A DNA stretch of 64,000 nucleotides from Fimbriimonas sp. (GTDB lineage: Bacteria > Armatimonadota > Fimbriimonadia > Fimbriimonadales > Fimbriimonadaceae), in assembly GCA_031292555.1 (NCBI GenBank), contig JARLGV010000132.1:1-64000 (forward strand), read 5' to 3'. The first letter of the stretch is position 1, and the number at the start of each line of letters is the position of its first letter. Position numbers and translations under genes: made by a program. Of this stretch, positions 15,726 to 24,700 are shown one piece after another. Under the pieces are notes generated by a model. It had not been told where the DNA came from and did not search any database. It was given only the letters and a program-made list of their open reading frames with translations.

Positions 15726-18700
15726 ATGGCTCGTAAGGTACTTTTGATCGGCATCGGCTCTACCGGATGGGAGCTTTGCGAACAGGTTCTCGAGAAAATC
15801 GAACTCGAATGGGGTGAGGCCAAGAACACGCCTTGGATCAAGATGCTTGCGTTCGAGACGGACCAAGTCGAAGGCGGAGGCCTGAAGCGCCTGGGTACGG
15901 GTTTCCGTATCACCCTCACCGACAAGGACATCATCGCGCTCAAAACCAACCCGACCCAGTTTGATCGAGATATGAACTTGACTGCGTGGTACGACACTCA
16001 GGTCGTATCCCAAATGACAGCCAACAGCCCAGGCGCGGGAGGCATCAGGCAGGCCGCAAAGATCATTTTCTTGTTCCCCAAGAATGCGACCTTATTCCAC
16101 GACCAAGTGCGCCAGTCGCTCGAGACGCTTGCGGGACTTGGCGAGGGAACAGCTAAGTCTGCTGCAGTGAAGTCTGGACTGCCTAATCTCGATCGATTTG
16201 CCCTCGATAGCCCCAACGAGATCCTTGTCTTTCTCGTCGGTTCCACTGCCGGCGGAACTGGAAGCGGAACCATGATCGAGGCCGGGTATTTCGTTCGGAA
16301 GATCGCCCGGAATGTCGGCGTAAACGTCGACATCAAAGGCATTGCGCTCCTGCCCCCACTTGGCGATGGCGATGTAGAGCACAAGGCCAACTCGTATGCC
16401 TTCCTCAAAGAGTTGAACCACTTTCAACAGACCCATGTGCAGTGGGAAGGCGCTTTTCCGATCCAGGGGATGGAGAGGGTCACCGCGACCGTTGGCGAAC
16501 CCCCGTTCGTGGATTGCTTCGTAGGCGTGCCGAAGCCTGGATTGGTGAAGAGTGAAGCGCTGGACATCCTCATCGAGAATTTTGCCCAGTTCATCTATCT
16601 GTCGGCGGTGGGATCGGCGGCAAACCGACTAAACGCGGCGCTTATCAACCCCAAAAACCTCCACGCCACGATGGAGAATATCGACGGATGCCCAGAGGCG
16701 TTCCATTCGCTCGGCGTCGGCGTAATCGAGTACCCGGCAGCACAGATATTCAAGGCGTGTTCATGCCGCCTTGGCGTGAGACTCGCCGAGGTCTGGTCCA
16801 AAAACGCGCCATCGGACGAGGTTGCCAAAGCGGAGCTTGCCCGGGCTCTGGGTTTGGGTGATGCCAGTTCCAGCGATTTGCCGGTTCAGACGTCGATGGG
16901 CAGTCTGCAGTCAAGTATCGATATCGCGGTTAAGAGTTCGAACCCGTCGACCCAACTGCAGATGATTGCGAACAAGGTGCAACAGGAGGCCCAGGCGAAG
17001 CCGGGCGGCGGGTCGCCGGCCTTGGGGCAGCCGGTGATGGACACCAAGTTCCAGACGTTTGTCAAAGAGAGCCTTTCCAACATCGAGCGGGGCCCGCGGT
17101 GGCTCTATGGAGTCCTCAGCAAGGTCGATACCACATTGGAATCGATGATGGGCGAGGCAACCGCCGCGGAGAAGAGGTTCAAGTCTGCCTCCACACGCAT
17201 GACGGAGGCGCTGAACCACATACGCGAAGCGGAGTCGGACAACCTGGTCCGGTTCATACCGGGCTGGAAGAAGATCGCCATCCAGCACTGGGCCAAGCAG
17301 TACCAATCCGCCCTCGCCGATCAGGTTGGCGGTTCAGGTGGCCTCCAGATCCGCTCATCGGTCGATGACAGCCGCAAGGCATTGCTGGGTGACCCAGCAA
17401 CGAATCGAAAGGGGCTGATCGAGCAAGTGAAAGATCGGCTTGGCGGAGACATGCACGACAATGTTGGGCTTTGGCTCCAGCAGTTTGGCGTGGAGTGCCA
17501 GGACGAGCACGACCGCATCGACTCGTCGAAGTTCCGGATCAACGGCATCGCCTTGTTCAAGCCCGGTTACACGGTAAACGCGGCCTATGAGGAGTCGATT
17601 CGGACCGGATGGTCGCTCTACACAAAGGGCTCAGTGACCGGTCGAAACCCCGAGGACTCGTGCGCTGCGACGCTGGCCGCCCGATTCGGCGACTATTTGA
17701 CGACCGAGGTCTTGACTTCCGGCAAGAGCCGGTTCGACCCATCCGATCTCGCTCGGCCGGCCGATCAGGATGCCGGAAAGAAGGTCTGGACGAATTCAGA
17801 TGCCCAGAACCTGCGATCGTATACGAGGACTCTGTTCCAAGGCGTTTTCAAGCACAGCGTGCTCAATGAGCTTTGGGCTAACGAAGCCTCGGCCGAAGAC
17901 GACCTGAGAAACGTCCGAGACAACTTCGCCAAGCCGTTTATCGGACTCAACGAGAACGAGTTGCGACGCTTGGACCGAACTCCTGGCCAGGACATCGCTC
18001 CTCTGCTGGGAATGGTGCCCGAAGATAATGCCGACCTGCGGGCCAGAACCGTGGCCTACATCGGAGGAAAGGACGTGTCCTCTGAGACGTGGAGGCTTGC
18101 GATCGTGCGAGGCGAGTGCATGTTCTCGCTCATGAGCATCGATTGCGTCCGTGGAGAGAACAGCTACGAATACTGGTATGACCGCCAGAGCAAGGGTGAC
18201 GAACCTTCGCCGGGACGTCTGACTCGGTCTGCCTTTACGCTCGTGAATCTTTCGGGAGTACCGGTCCAGAACCGGGCTCGGCGCAAGATCGACGAAGGGA
18301 TGTTCCTCGCTTGCCTCGGTGTCCGCTTGATCGATCCCGAGGATCTCTCGTACAAACTGCGAGACACGTTCGGGTTCGGCGGCAGCAAGGAGCGGCAGTT
18401 CACCACCGATATCGCGGCGGCGGGGGACATGCTGGGTGAGGGGAAGGGCGAACTCCGGAAGGATATGGAGCGCGCCTTCGATGAGTTCAAGAGTAAAGAC
18501 ACCGACGGAACGCTCGTGTCCCAACGCGTACGCGACTTCATCAACCGCTCGAAGAACTACAAGCTGACCTATAAAGGAAAGCTCGCGGATCCATCGAAGA
18601 TCGCCGATCTGATCGTGGCCTTTGCCAAGTACAAGGGCTTCTGGGAGGACATCAAGAACGATGAAGGTATCCGCCGCTTTGTCGCGGAACCGATCCTGGT

Positions 18701-18920
18701 GCTTAAAGCCGACGATCTGGCGGCTACTCCCAAGATACGAAACGAAACGTTTACGTTGCCTGGCCTCTACTGCGATAATCCAGATTGCGGAATCATGCTC
18801 GTCGTACAAAGGGAAACCGACGACCCGTCTGGCAAGCAGGAATTGGAAACCGAAGAGTCCATGCGAAACCGCCTCCCCGAGATCTGCAAGAGCTGCAAAA
18901 CCGTCATCAAGAACGAGTAG
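15726..18920 (+). CDS. Large tubulin/FtsZ-like GTPase (Tubulin_2-like) with C-terminal zinc ribbon
   Basis: 1064 residues, ATG with a strong GGAGG site. The N-terminus is a Rossmann start (KVLLIGIGSTGWEL, loop T1). GAGGIRQ at about 103-109 and the tubulin signature STAGGTGSG at 173-181 give the T3- and T4-type loops that bind GTP. This is far longer than FtsZ (about 380) and fits the large bacterial tubulin-like proteins often found with VWA-domain partners. The middle contains helical stretches and no membrane segment. The C-terminus (about 1010-1060) has two Cys pairs, CDNPDC and CKSC, forming a probable zinc ribbon, a feature shared with other proteins of this cluster. It likely forms GTP-dependent filaments in the cytoplasm, tethered by the VWA-like and small membrane proteins. 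Confidence 0.85.
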   Translation: MARKVLLIGIGSTGWELCEQVLEKIELEWGEAKNTPWIKMLAFETDQVEGGGLKRLGTGFRITLTDKDIIALKTNPTQFDRDMNLTAWYDTQVVSQMTANSPGAGGIRQAAKIIFLFPKNATLFHDQVRQSLETLAGLGEGTAKSAAVKSGLPNLDRFALDSPNEILVFLVGSTAGGTGSGTMIEAGYFVRKIARNVGVNVDIKGIALLPPLGDGDVEHKANSYAFLKELNHFQQTHVQWEGAFPIQGMERVTATVGEPPFVDCFVGVPKPGLVKSEALDILIENFAQFIYLSAVGSAANRLNAALINPKNLHATMENIDGCPEAFHSLGVGVIEYPAAQIFKACSCRLGVRLAEVWSKNAPSDEVAKAELARALGLGDASSSDLPVQTSMGSLQSSIDIAVKSSNPSTQLQMIANKVQQEAQAKPGGGSPALGQPVMDTKFQTFVKESLSNIERGPRWLYGVLSKVDTTLESMMGEATAAEKRFKSASTRMTEALNHIREAESDNLVRFIPGWKKIAIQHWAKQYQSALADQVGGSGGLQIRSSVDDSRKALLGDPATNRKGLIEQVKDRLGGDMHDNVGLWLQQFGVECQDEHDRIDSSKFRINGIALFKPGYTVNAAYEESIRTGWSLYTKGSVTGRNPEDSCAATLAARFGDYLTTEVLTSGKSRFDPSDLARPADQDAGKKVWTNSDAQNLRSYTRTLFQGVFKHSVLNELWANEASAEDDLRNVRDNFAKPFIGLNENELRRLDRTPGQDIAPLLGMVPEDNADLRARTVAYIGGKDVSSETWRLAIVRGECMFSLMSIDCVRGENSYEYWYDRQSKGDEPSPGRLTRSAFTLVNLSGVPVQNRARRKIDEGMFLACLGVRLIDPEDLSYKLRDTFGFGGSKERQFTTDIAAAGDMLGEGKGELRKDMERAFDEFKSKDTDGTLVSQRVRDFINRSKNYKLTYKGKLADPSKIADLIVAFAKYKGFWEDIKNDEGIRRFVAEPILVLKADDLAATPKIRNETFTLPGLYCDNPDCGIMLVVQRETDDPSGKQELETEESMRNRLPEICKSCKTVIKNE

Positions 18921-18950
18921 GGCGGGCGAGTCTCGAACTACTGGATTGGA

Positions 18951-18980
18951 TATGAGCGGGCCGGTAACGGTCCGCTCATA
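18951..18980. terminator. Bidirectional hairpin between convergent genes
   Basis: TATGAGCGGGCC, loop GGTAAC, GGTCCGCTCATA: a 12-bp stem with one wobble pair. It lies 30 bp after the tubulin-like stop and overlaps the stop codon of the minus-strand coiled-coil gene. There is no long T-tract, so efficiency is uncertain. Confidence 0.6.
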
Positions 18981-20271
18981 GTTTGCGAGCCCGACCTGGA
19001 CGGCCGGTGGCAGACGTCGCTTGGTGAAGTTCCTTGCGCGCTGGACCGATTGCTGGTTCTAGTTCGTCAAGTTCGGCATTCGGCTCCAAGGCCCGAACCT
19101 GTTCGTGCAATTTGTTAATGATCTCCCGGTATCGTGCTTCAGCCTCCTCGAGGACATGGATCGTCGACATGCTTGCCGCAAGTTCCTCCGCCGAGCCGTG
19201 TGCATCCTGAAGCTGACGCCTAAGTCGTTCAATCTCTGCGGCGCATCCTTTGGCATAACTTACGGCTGAGGCTCGGACAGTTGGGGCCGCTGACGCCGCA
19301 TTCCCGAGGATGGATACGACGCGCGCCATATCGGCACTCATTTTTGCGGTCTTCCGCGAAAGCGACGTGGCTTGCCCTAGTGTCTTTTCGCCCAGGTTTT
19401 CTGCTGCCTCGCGCGTTGTGATATTAGCCTCAGACACGATGCCCAACGCGTCCGCGATGGCGACGAGTGCCGTCAATAACTTCTGGCAACGAAGGTGTTG
19501 TTCCGCTAGGTCGGCGGGATGAGGGGGCGGTTCTATTTCTGCAAAAGGGTCGATCGAACTCGCGCCACCGGTGGGAGGTTCGCTGCACGGAGGGGCGACC
19601 GACGGGTTGGCCGCGGTGCGCGATGGCTGATTACCCTCTTCGATGTGCTCCAGCAAGAGGCGGTTGACGACGTCGCGTCTTGCCTTTTCGATGGACAGGA
19701 CGGCTCTCATCTTCACGAACACGGTTCCTGGCTCCGAACCGCCTAGGCCCTTCGAACTCTTGAGAAATGAGTCGATACCGTCCTGCTCCCTTTGTGCTGC
19801 CGCGGAGGATATCGCATCTGCCGTGGCCCTAGGAACGGTATCCGGATGGTGAGCCGTCCTCGATCTGGCATCATTGCGGATCTGCTCGACCTTCACTTCC
19901 ATCACTGCCACGGAGAGGGCGACGGATGCCGTTAGGTGATTTGCTGCTGATAGGATCTCCGCCGGCACCCCGCCCGCAAAAGCCGCAAATCGAGGCAAAT
20001 GATCCTGGAATTCAACCGCGGCCACCAGAAACGCAAACACGATGTCGGGCTTGGTGAGATCGTCGTTGGCCCTCCGCAAGTAAGCCTCGAAACCCCCGTT
20101 CAGCGATTTTAGCGCCTTGCCGATCTCAACCCTTTCGGGTTGGTTGAGATTCGGCAGGAGTCCTCTCAGCCTGCCCTCCAACTTGCCGTAAGCCAGTCGT
20201 ATCGTGTCGTCGTGTTGAATATGCATCTTGTCTGGTAGGTTTCTTAGCCCAGGCTTGCGGCCTGCTACCAC
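18976..20271 (-). CDS. Helical/coiled-coil protein with C-terminal RARKL tail
   Basis: 431 residues from GTG; a later ATG (MHIQHDD) would shorten it by 15. The N-terminal 130 residues are helical, like the N-terminal parts of the other tail-bearing proteins in length and character but not obviously alignable. A low-complexity Pro/Ser-rich segment lies near 225-250, a further helical region follows, and a coiled coil runs from about 335 to 395. It ends GRPGRARKL. The gene overlaps the TIR-like gene upstream by 7 bp (GTGGTAG), so the two are translationally coupled. This links the minus-strand group to the forward-strand cluster through the shared tail. Confidence 0.8.
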   Translation of the reverse strand: MVAGRKPGLRNLPDKMHIQHDDTIRLAYGKLEGRLRGLLPNLNQPERVEIGKALKSLNGGFEAYLRRANDDLTKPDIVFAFLVAAVEFQDHLPRFAAFAGGVPAEILSAANHLTASVALSVAVMEVKVEQIRNDARSRTAHHPDTVPRATADAISSAAAQREQDGIDSFLKSSKGLGGSEPGTVFVKMRAVLSIEKARRDVVNRLLLEHIEEGNQPSRTAANPSVAPPCSEPPTGGASSIDPFAEIEPPPHPADLAEQHLRCQKLLTALVAIADALGIVSEANITTREAAENLGEKTLGQATSLSRKTAKMSADMARVVSILGNAASAAPTVRASAVSYAKGCAAEIERLRRQLQDAHGSAEELAASMSTIHVLEEAEARYREIINKLHEQVRALEPNAELDELEPAIGPARKELHQATSATGRPGRARKL

Positions 20272-21332
20272 CGGTTCAGCGCGGTCATGATCTGGCTTTC
20301 TAGCGCGTCCTTGAATGCCTTGTGATCCGGCGGGTCAAAGTCGTAGAGGAGAATGTTGTGGCCATGAATATCGAATGTCGCAGCCCAGCTTGGATCGTTC
20401 TTCTCCGTGCGAAGACAGCACCAGACGATCGGCAGATTGCTGGCAAGCGCAAATCCCGCCTCAAACCCGACGTTAAAATTTGCCCGTGTAATGTCCACGA
20501 TCACCAAAGCAGAGTTGCGGATCTCCTGCATGATCCGGTCATCGATGCGATCGTTATGCGGGATGTCCTTTACACGCACCGCCGGACAGTCGATCTTTTT
20601 TGACTCGCAGACAGGCTTGAAAACTTCTAAGTAGGCTGTGTCGTCGTCAAACCTGCAGACCACGAAGATCCGAGTCGCATGATTCGGAGTTCGATCTGCG
20701 ACCTTGTATCCCTGGGGCGTGATGTGGATTCGGATCCCATCGTCTTGGCTGATTCCATGCTGGATCAGCCGATCCTCTTTGAGGATCTGGAATACAATCG
20801 GTACCTCGGTTCGCACGCATGCATAGGCGATTCCGATCGGTGAAAGTGGGTTTTCGCTGTTCCAGTCCACGCTCCCCGGATAGTTCTTGAGGTTGACCGG
20901 AATCTTTAGGCCGGCGCCGGGCGAGGCCTCCAACAGCCGAAGGGTCTTGAGCGTCTGTAGCGCCTTTTGCTCAAGGGTCATTTGGAGCGCCAAGCTCTGG
21001 AGTTCTTCGATCGTGCAAACCTCGAGATTGAGATCGGCTACCCGTGCTTCATGTTCTCTGGAATTCGACCATTGCGTCCGCGTCGACTTCGAGACGACGC
21101 AAGGCTGTTGACCCGTACCCTCGAGCCTATGCCGAAGTGCCTTGGACGCTACCATAGCTCTTGCCGGAGCGTATTCCGGTGACCTAAAGTCCTTGCGGTA
21201 GAGGTCCTCCGAGACAGCCCAGTTTCCGATCGTATCGTCACGATAGAACCTTAAGCCATGGAGGGAATCGAGGCTGAGGTTCCTCTTCGTTTCGGTCAGC
21301 GGGCAGGCAGTTTTGGGAGGCTGTGTGGCCAT
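20265..21332 (-). CDS. TIR / nucleoside 2-deoxyribosyltransferase-like domain protein
   Basis: 355 residues. The C-terminal domain (about 220-350) starts with IFVVCRF, continues through a helix and 'ALVIVDITRANFNVGFEAGFALA', and ends in a strand and helix; this is the flavodoxin-like fold of nucleoside 2-deoxyribosyltransferases and TIR-like NAD hydrolases, with E291 in GFEAGFA at the position of the catalytic Glu. In bacterial immunity such domains degrade NAD+ on activation. Residues about 165-215 resemble a winged-helix or similar regulatory module; the N-terminal 150 are unassigned. GGAG precedes the ATG. It shares a transcript with a RARKL-tailed coiled-coil protein. Enzymatic activity is inferred, and a nucleotide-binding sensor is an alternative. 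Confidence 0.8.
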   Translation of the reverse strand: MATQPPKTACPLTETKRNLSLDSLHGLRFYRDDTIGNWAVSEDLYRKDFRSPEYAPARAMVASKALRHRLEGTGQQPCVVSKSTRTQWSNSREHEARVADLNLEVCTIEELQSLALQMTLEQKALQTLKTLRLLEASPGAGLKIPVNLKNYPGSVDWNSENPLSPIGIAYACVRTEVPIVFQILKEDRLIQHGISQDDGIRIHITPQGYKVADRTPNHATRIFVVCRFDDDTAYLEVFKPVCESKKIDCPAVRVKDIPHNDRIDDRIMQEIRNSALVIVDITRANFNVGFEAGFALASNLPIVWCCLRTEKNDPSWAATFDIHGHNILLYDFDPPDHKAFKDALESQIMTALNRW

Positions 21333-21721
21333 AGTTCAGACTCCGATCCTCCGTTCTTCAGTGCAACCACTAAGTTCGAACCTACGCCGTACGCCATCGG
21401 TCCAGTCACAACAGTGCTACAGGCTTGGCTTGCCAAGTCATTACGTACCCGATGTTACACCTTTTGCCCTCGAATGTAAATAGGAACACCGTGAACCAGC
21501 AGGAATCTGGCGCGCGTAACGCTCCCAGCCTAAGACAATGTCCTATCGCTGTCGCGGCCAGTGATATTGTCCTGGCGAAGAGAGGTGCGACGGATACTGG
21601 ATGAAAAACCCCCGGTCGTATGCGGCAAGGGGACCACATTACGCGACTCACCATCTTCACGACAGAACCCCGACCCAAAGTCGAGGTTCTGTCCAGCGGC
21701 TTGCCATCCTCCTTGGATACT
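21333..21721. other. 389-bp intergenic region with an operator-like inverted repeat
   Basis: No credible ORF. CTTGGC-TT-GCCAAG at 21424-21437 is a 6+6 inverted repeat about 90 bp upstream of the TIR-like gene, compatible with a regulator site. The part near 21662-21692 is the hairpin described separately. I see no convincing full promoter. Confidence 0.4.
21662..21692 (-). terminator. Hairpin downstream of the 1117-residue membrane protein gene
   Basis: On the minus strand ACAGAACCTCGAC pairs with GTCGGGGTTCTGT (13 bp, one U-G) around loop TTTGG. It starts about 30 nt after the stop codon. No U-run follows, so it may act as a 3'-end stabiliser or a factor-assisted terminator. Confidence 0.55.
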
Positions 21722-24700
21722 TCAGTTCGCTTCGACTGCGACGTATTCCGGCTTGGTCATGCCCAGGGCTGCGCTCAGCCTTGACTGAATATCCGGAATG
21801 GTCGCCTGTGCCGGCCTGAGCCACCGCGCGGTAACCAACGAGTTCAGCGGCTCTTGCGCTAGCCATTGGGACAGTGAGATAAGCCGCTTGACCGGAAACG
21901 TACTGTCGAGATTGCCCAGAAACGCCGCACGGAAGATCTGCTGGAGGCCCGCGAATTGGCTGACCCGTTCTGCAACCTCCATCCGCGTAGGGTCGGACTG
22001 AATGTACCGGTCCACGACTCCCGTTAATTCCGAGCTCTTGTCCGAAAATTCGGCGACGTTCTGTCCACTCGCCAATAATCGCTCGGTTTTCGTCTGAAGG
22101 CTGAATGCCAAGATCTTCTCGATCGAATGGCCGGAACTATCCGCGAGAATCGCCGCGATATCGGGCTGATCCAAATCGCGCACGATACTGTACATCCCGT
22201 ATCCACCGGGTTGCGTAAGTGACTTGACTCGATCAACTAGAGCCTTGTAGTCTTCGTTGGTACGTGGCTGGTCTGTTCCGATAATGCCGGAAGCCCCAGC
22301 CTCGAGCCGGTCGGCAGTGCGGTCTGACGACCCGGTATCGGAATCGCCCATCATCTTGACGACATCTTGGTCATAGACTGTGTCCTGAGTGTGTAGTGGG
22401 GACTGGGCTAGCCACGATGGAGAGAGTACAGCCGGCCTTTTGGCCAGAACGCCCACGATTGCCGCACGAAGCTCACTTCGGATTGTGGGCTCGTTATGTA
22501 GGAACTTGGTGGCTTCGTCGGAGAAGGAGCCCGGCTCTTTGCCACCTTGCTGAACGAGTAATCCTTGCACGACCATTGTGCACTGAATGTGTTTGTAGTC
22601 GACCGTCAATAGCTCCTGTACCAGCCGATAGAGTTCGAGTAGCGCGCTTGTATTGTCTGCAAACTGCTGCAGCGAGCCATTCTGTTGCTTGATTGCGTCG
22701 AACGTGTACTGGTCAAAATCGATCAGATCCTTTCCGATCGGGGAATCGATCAGAGCCGGGTGGCTGATCACCCGCTGATACTGGACCGGCTGTACGTTGA
22801 TAATCGTGGTGGCAAGCGGTCGCCCGTCTGCCGCGTAACCGAGGGCACAAAATGCCAGAGTGGGCTCGATTGGCGCCGTGGAGACCGTCTGCCCATTTGC
22901 GAGTTGGAAGTCGAACACGACGTAGCCATTGTCCGCCGCATGCCAAGTCAGGTCTCGAATGGGCATATGGACGCTGGAGTTTGGATCCCCGAATACGATG
23001 CCTCCCGTTCGTGAGTCGCTCGAAACGGCGTGCGGATCGCGTGATTTCGCGAAGTTCGCCTTGAGATTGTCGTTACTGAGCCCTTCCGATCCCGTTAGCG
23101 ACGCGTAGAGCTTGGACCGTGAAGTCTCCTTCTCCTGGCTCAATCGGCCTGGATACATGTCCGTATAGGTAAGCAATGCATCGCTTGCCGTCGTCGGCGA
23201 ATCCTCCAGGCTCTTCAGGGCTGTTCGCGCGCCGGAGTCTTGCGTCGTGATCGCTTGTAGCTCAGTGGCAGCCAGATTCAGATCGACGGCCGGGTCCGGC
23301 AACTCGCGGAGGGAGGGGGGCCTGGATGGATCGGGGGCGTTGTAGCCCGGGTCGTCGGCCAGAGCTTGTGCGTCTTGAGACACCAATGAAGCAACTGTCA
23401 TAAGTGACTTGTCGGCAAATGGGTCGTGTGCCTCGGTGTAGGCCGGCGGCACCGTACCGACGAAGTCGAATCCCGGCAAGTCGCCCTCGTAAGTGCTTCG
23501 GCCCTTCTTGCGATTCATGATCCGCTCGAAATCTGCCTCCTGCCAAGCCTCGAACTTGAACCGCAGCCAGTCCTTGACCTCATCGAATTCTGCACCTTTT
23601 AGGATCTCGCTAAGGGGCGGCTTAAGATTGGCTTCGACGAAGTCCATCACTGCCTCTTTCAAGAGGTCGAAATACGGATCGGTCGGGGAGATCTCCTCGT
23701 GGAACGGGCGACCCACCTCATGCATCACCGCCTGATGGTTGGCCGCAGACTGAGAGGCGAAGTCCTTGAGATCGTCGGCGAACCGCTTGAACTCCTGGGT
23801 TTGCGGCCCTGTGGGCGCAGGGTCCGAAGTCAGCCGTACGCGAAACTTCTCATCCCAGTTAGGGTCGGCCTTGGCTGTCGGATTATCCCATTTGGGCGAA
23901 TCGGGAGGAGGCGGCGAGCCAGGATCGGTCCATTCGTCGTGCGGGTATTGAGGCGGATACGGTTCGGCGGCGGCGTGCCGTGCGAAGCCCTCGACGAAGT
24001 TATGCAGAACTGCCGATTGAGCGACTGCCCTTGCGCCGGCCTCATAGACATCGGACTTGAGGTGAACTTGGCGGCCGACGTATCGCACGAACTGGTTCTC
24101 GGCCCGCAGCGCATGGAGTGAAATCGCGTTCTTCTCCTGATCGGTCAAAGGGGCGGCCGGCAACCTCTCGGAGGCGGCGATCGATTTGCGCTCCTTCGCC
24201 TCGGCCTCGATAGAAGTGAGGGCGGCCCGGCGGGCATCGACCTCCGCCGAGGCGACCGCAGGCTCTGATATGCCAAGGAAAAGGGCAGGCATGATCAGCA
24301 ACGAAATGACATAACAAACCTTGCCGAATCGGCTCATGCTCTCATGGATCGGCTTAGACAGCAGAAGGGCAAGGAGCTTGTCCCATTTGGTGGACTTGCT
24401 CCGATCGAGGCCAAAGTCTGCGTCGGTGATTTCCGACTTCAGGCGGCGCTTTACGTCCAGTACGTACAGGTGCTCTCTGACTTTGCGCTCGAGTTCGTCA
24501 GCCTTTGCGCGGACCTGATCTGGGGACCCGCCGGCCCGAATGATCTCATCGTGCTGGGAGATTGCGGCGCCCATGACTCTCTGCATTTCGAGGCTAGGGT
24601 CGAGGGGCGGCAGTCGACCCTCCTTGAGTGCCTCGTTGATCTCCTCGACCTGCCGCTCCGTGCTCCTTCGGTAGGCCAGTCGCAGCCGGCCCCGAGAGGA

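Noticed and set aside
21406-21678. 90-residue minus-strand ORF in the intergenic region
   Set aside because: No ribosome site, biased composition, and it overlaps the terminator-like hairpin.
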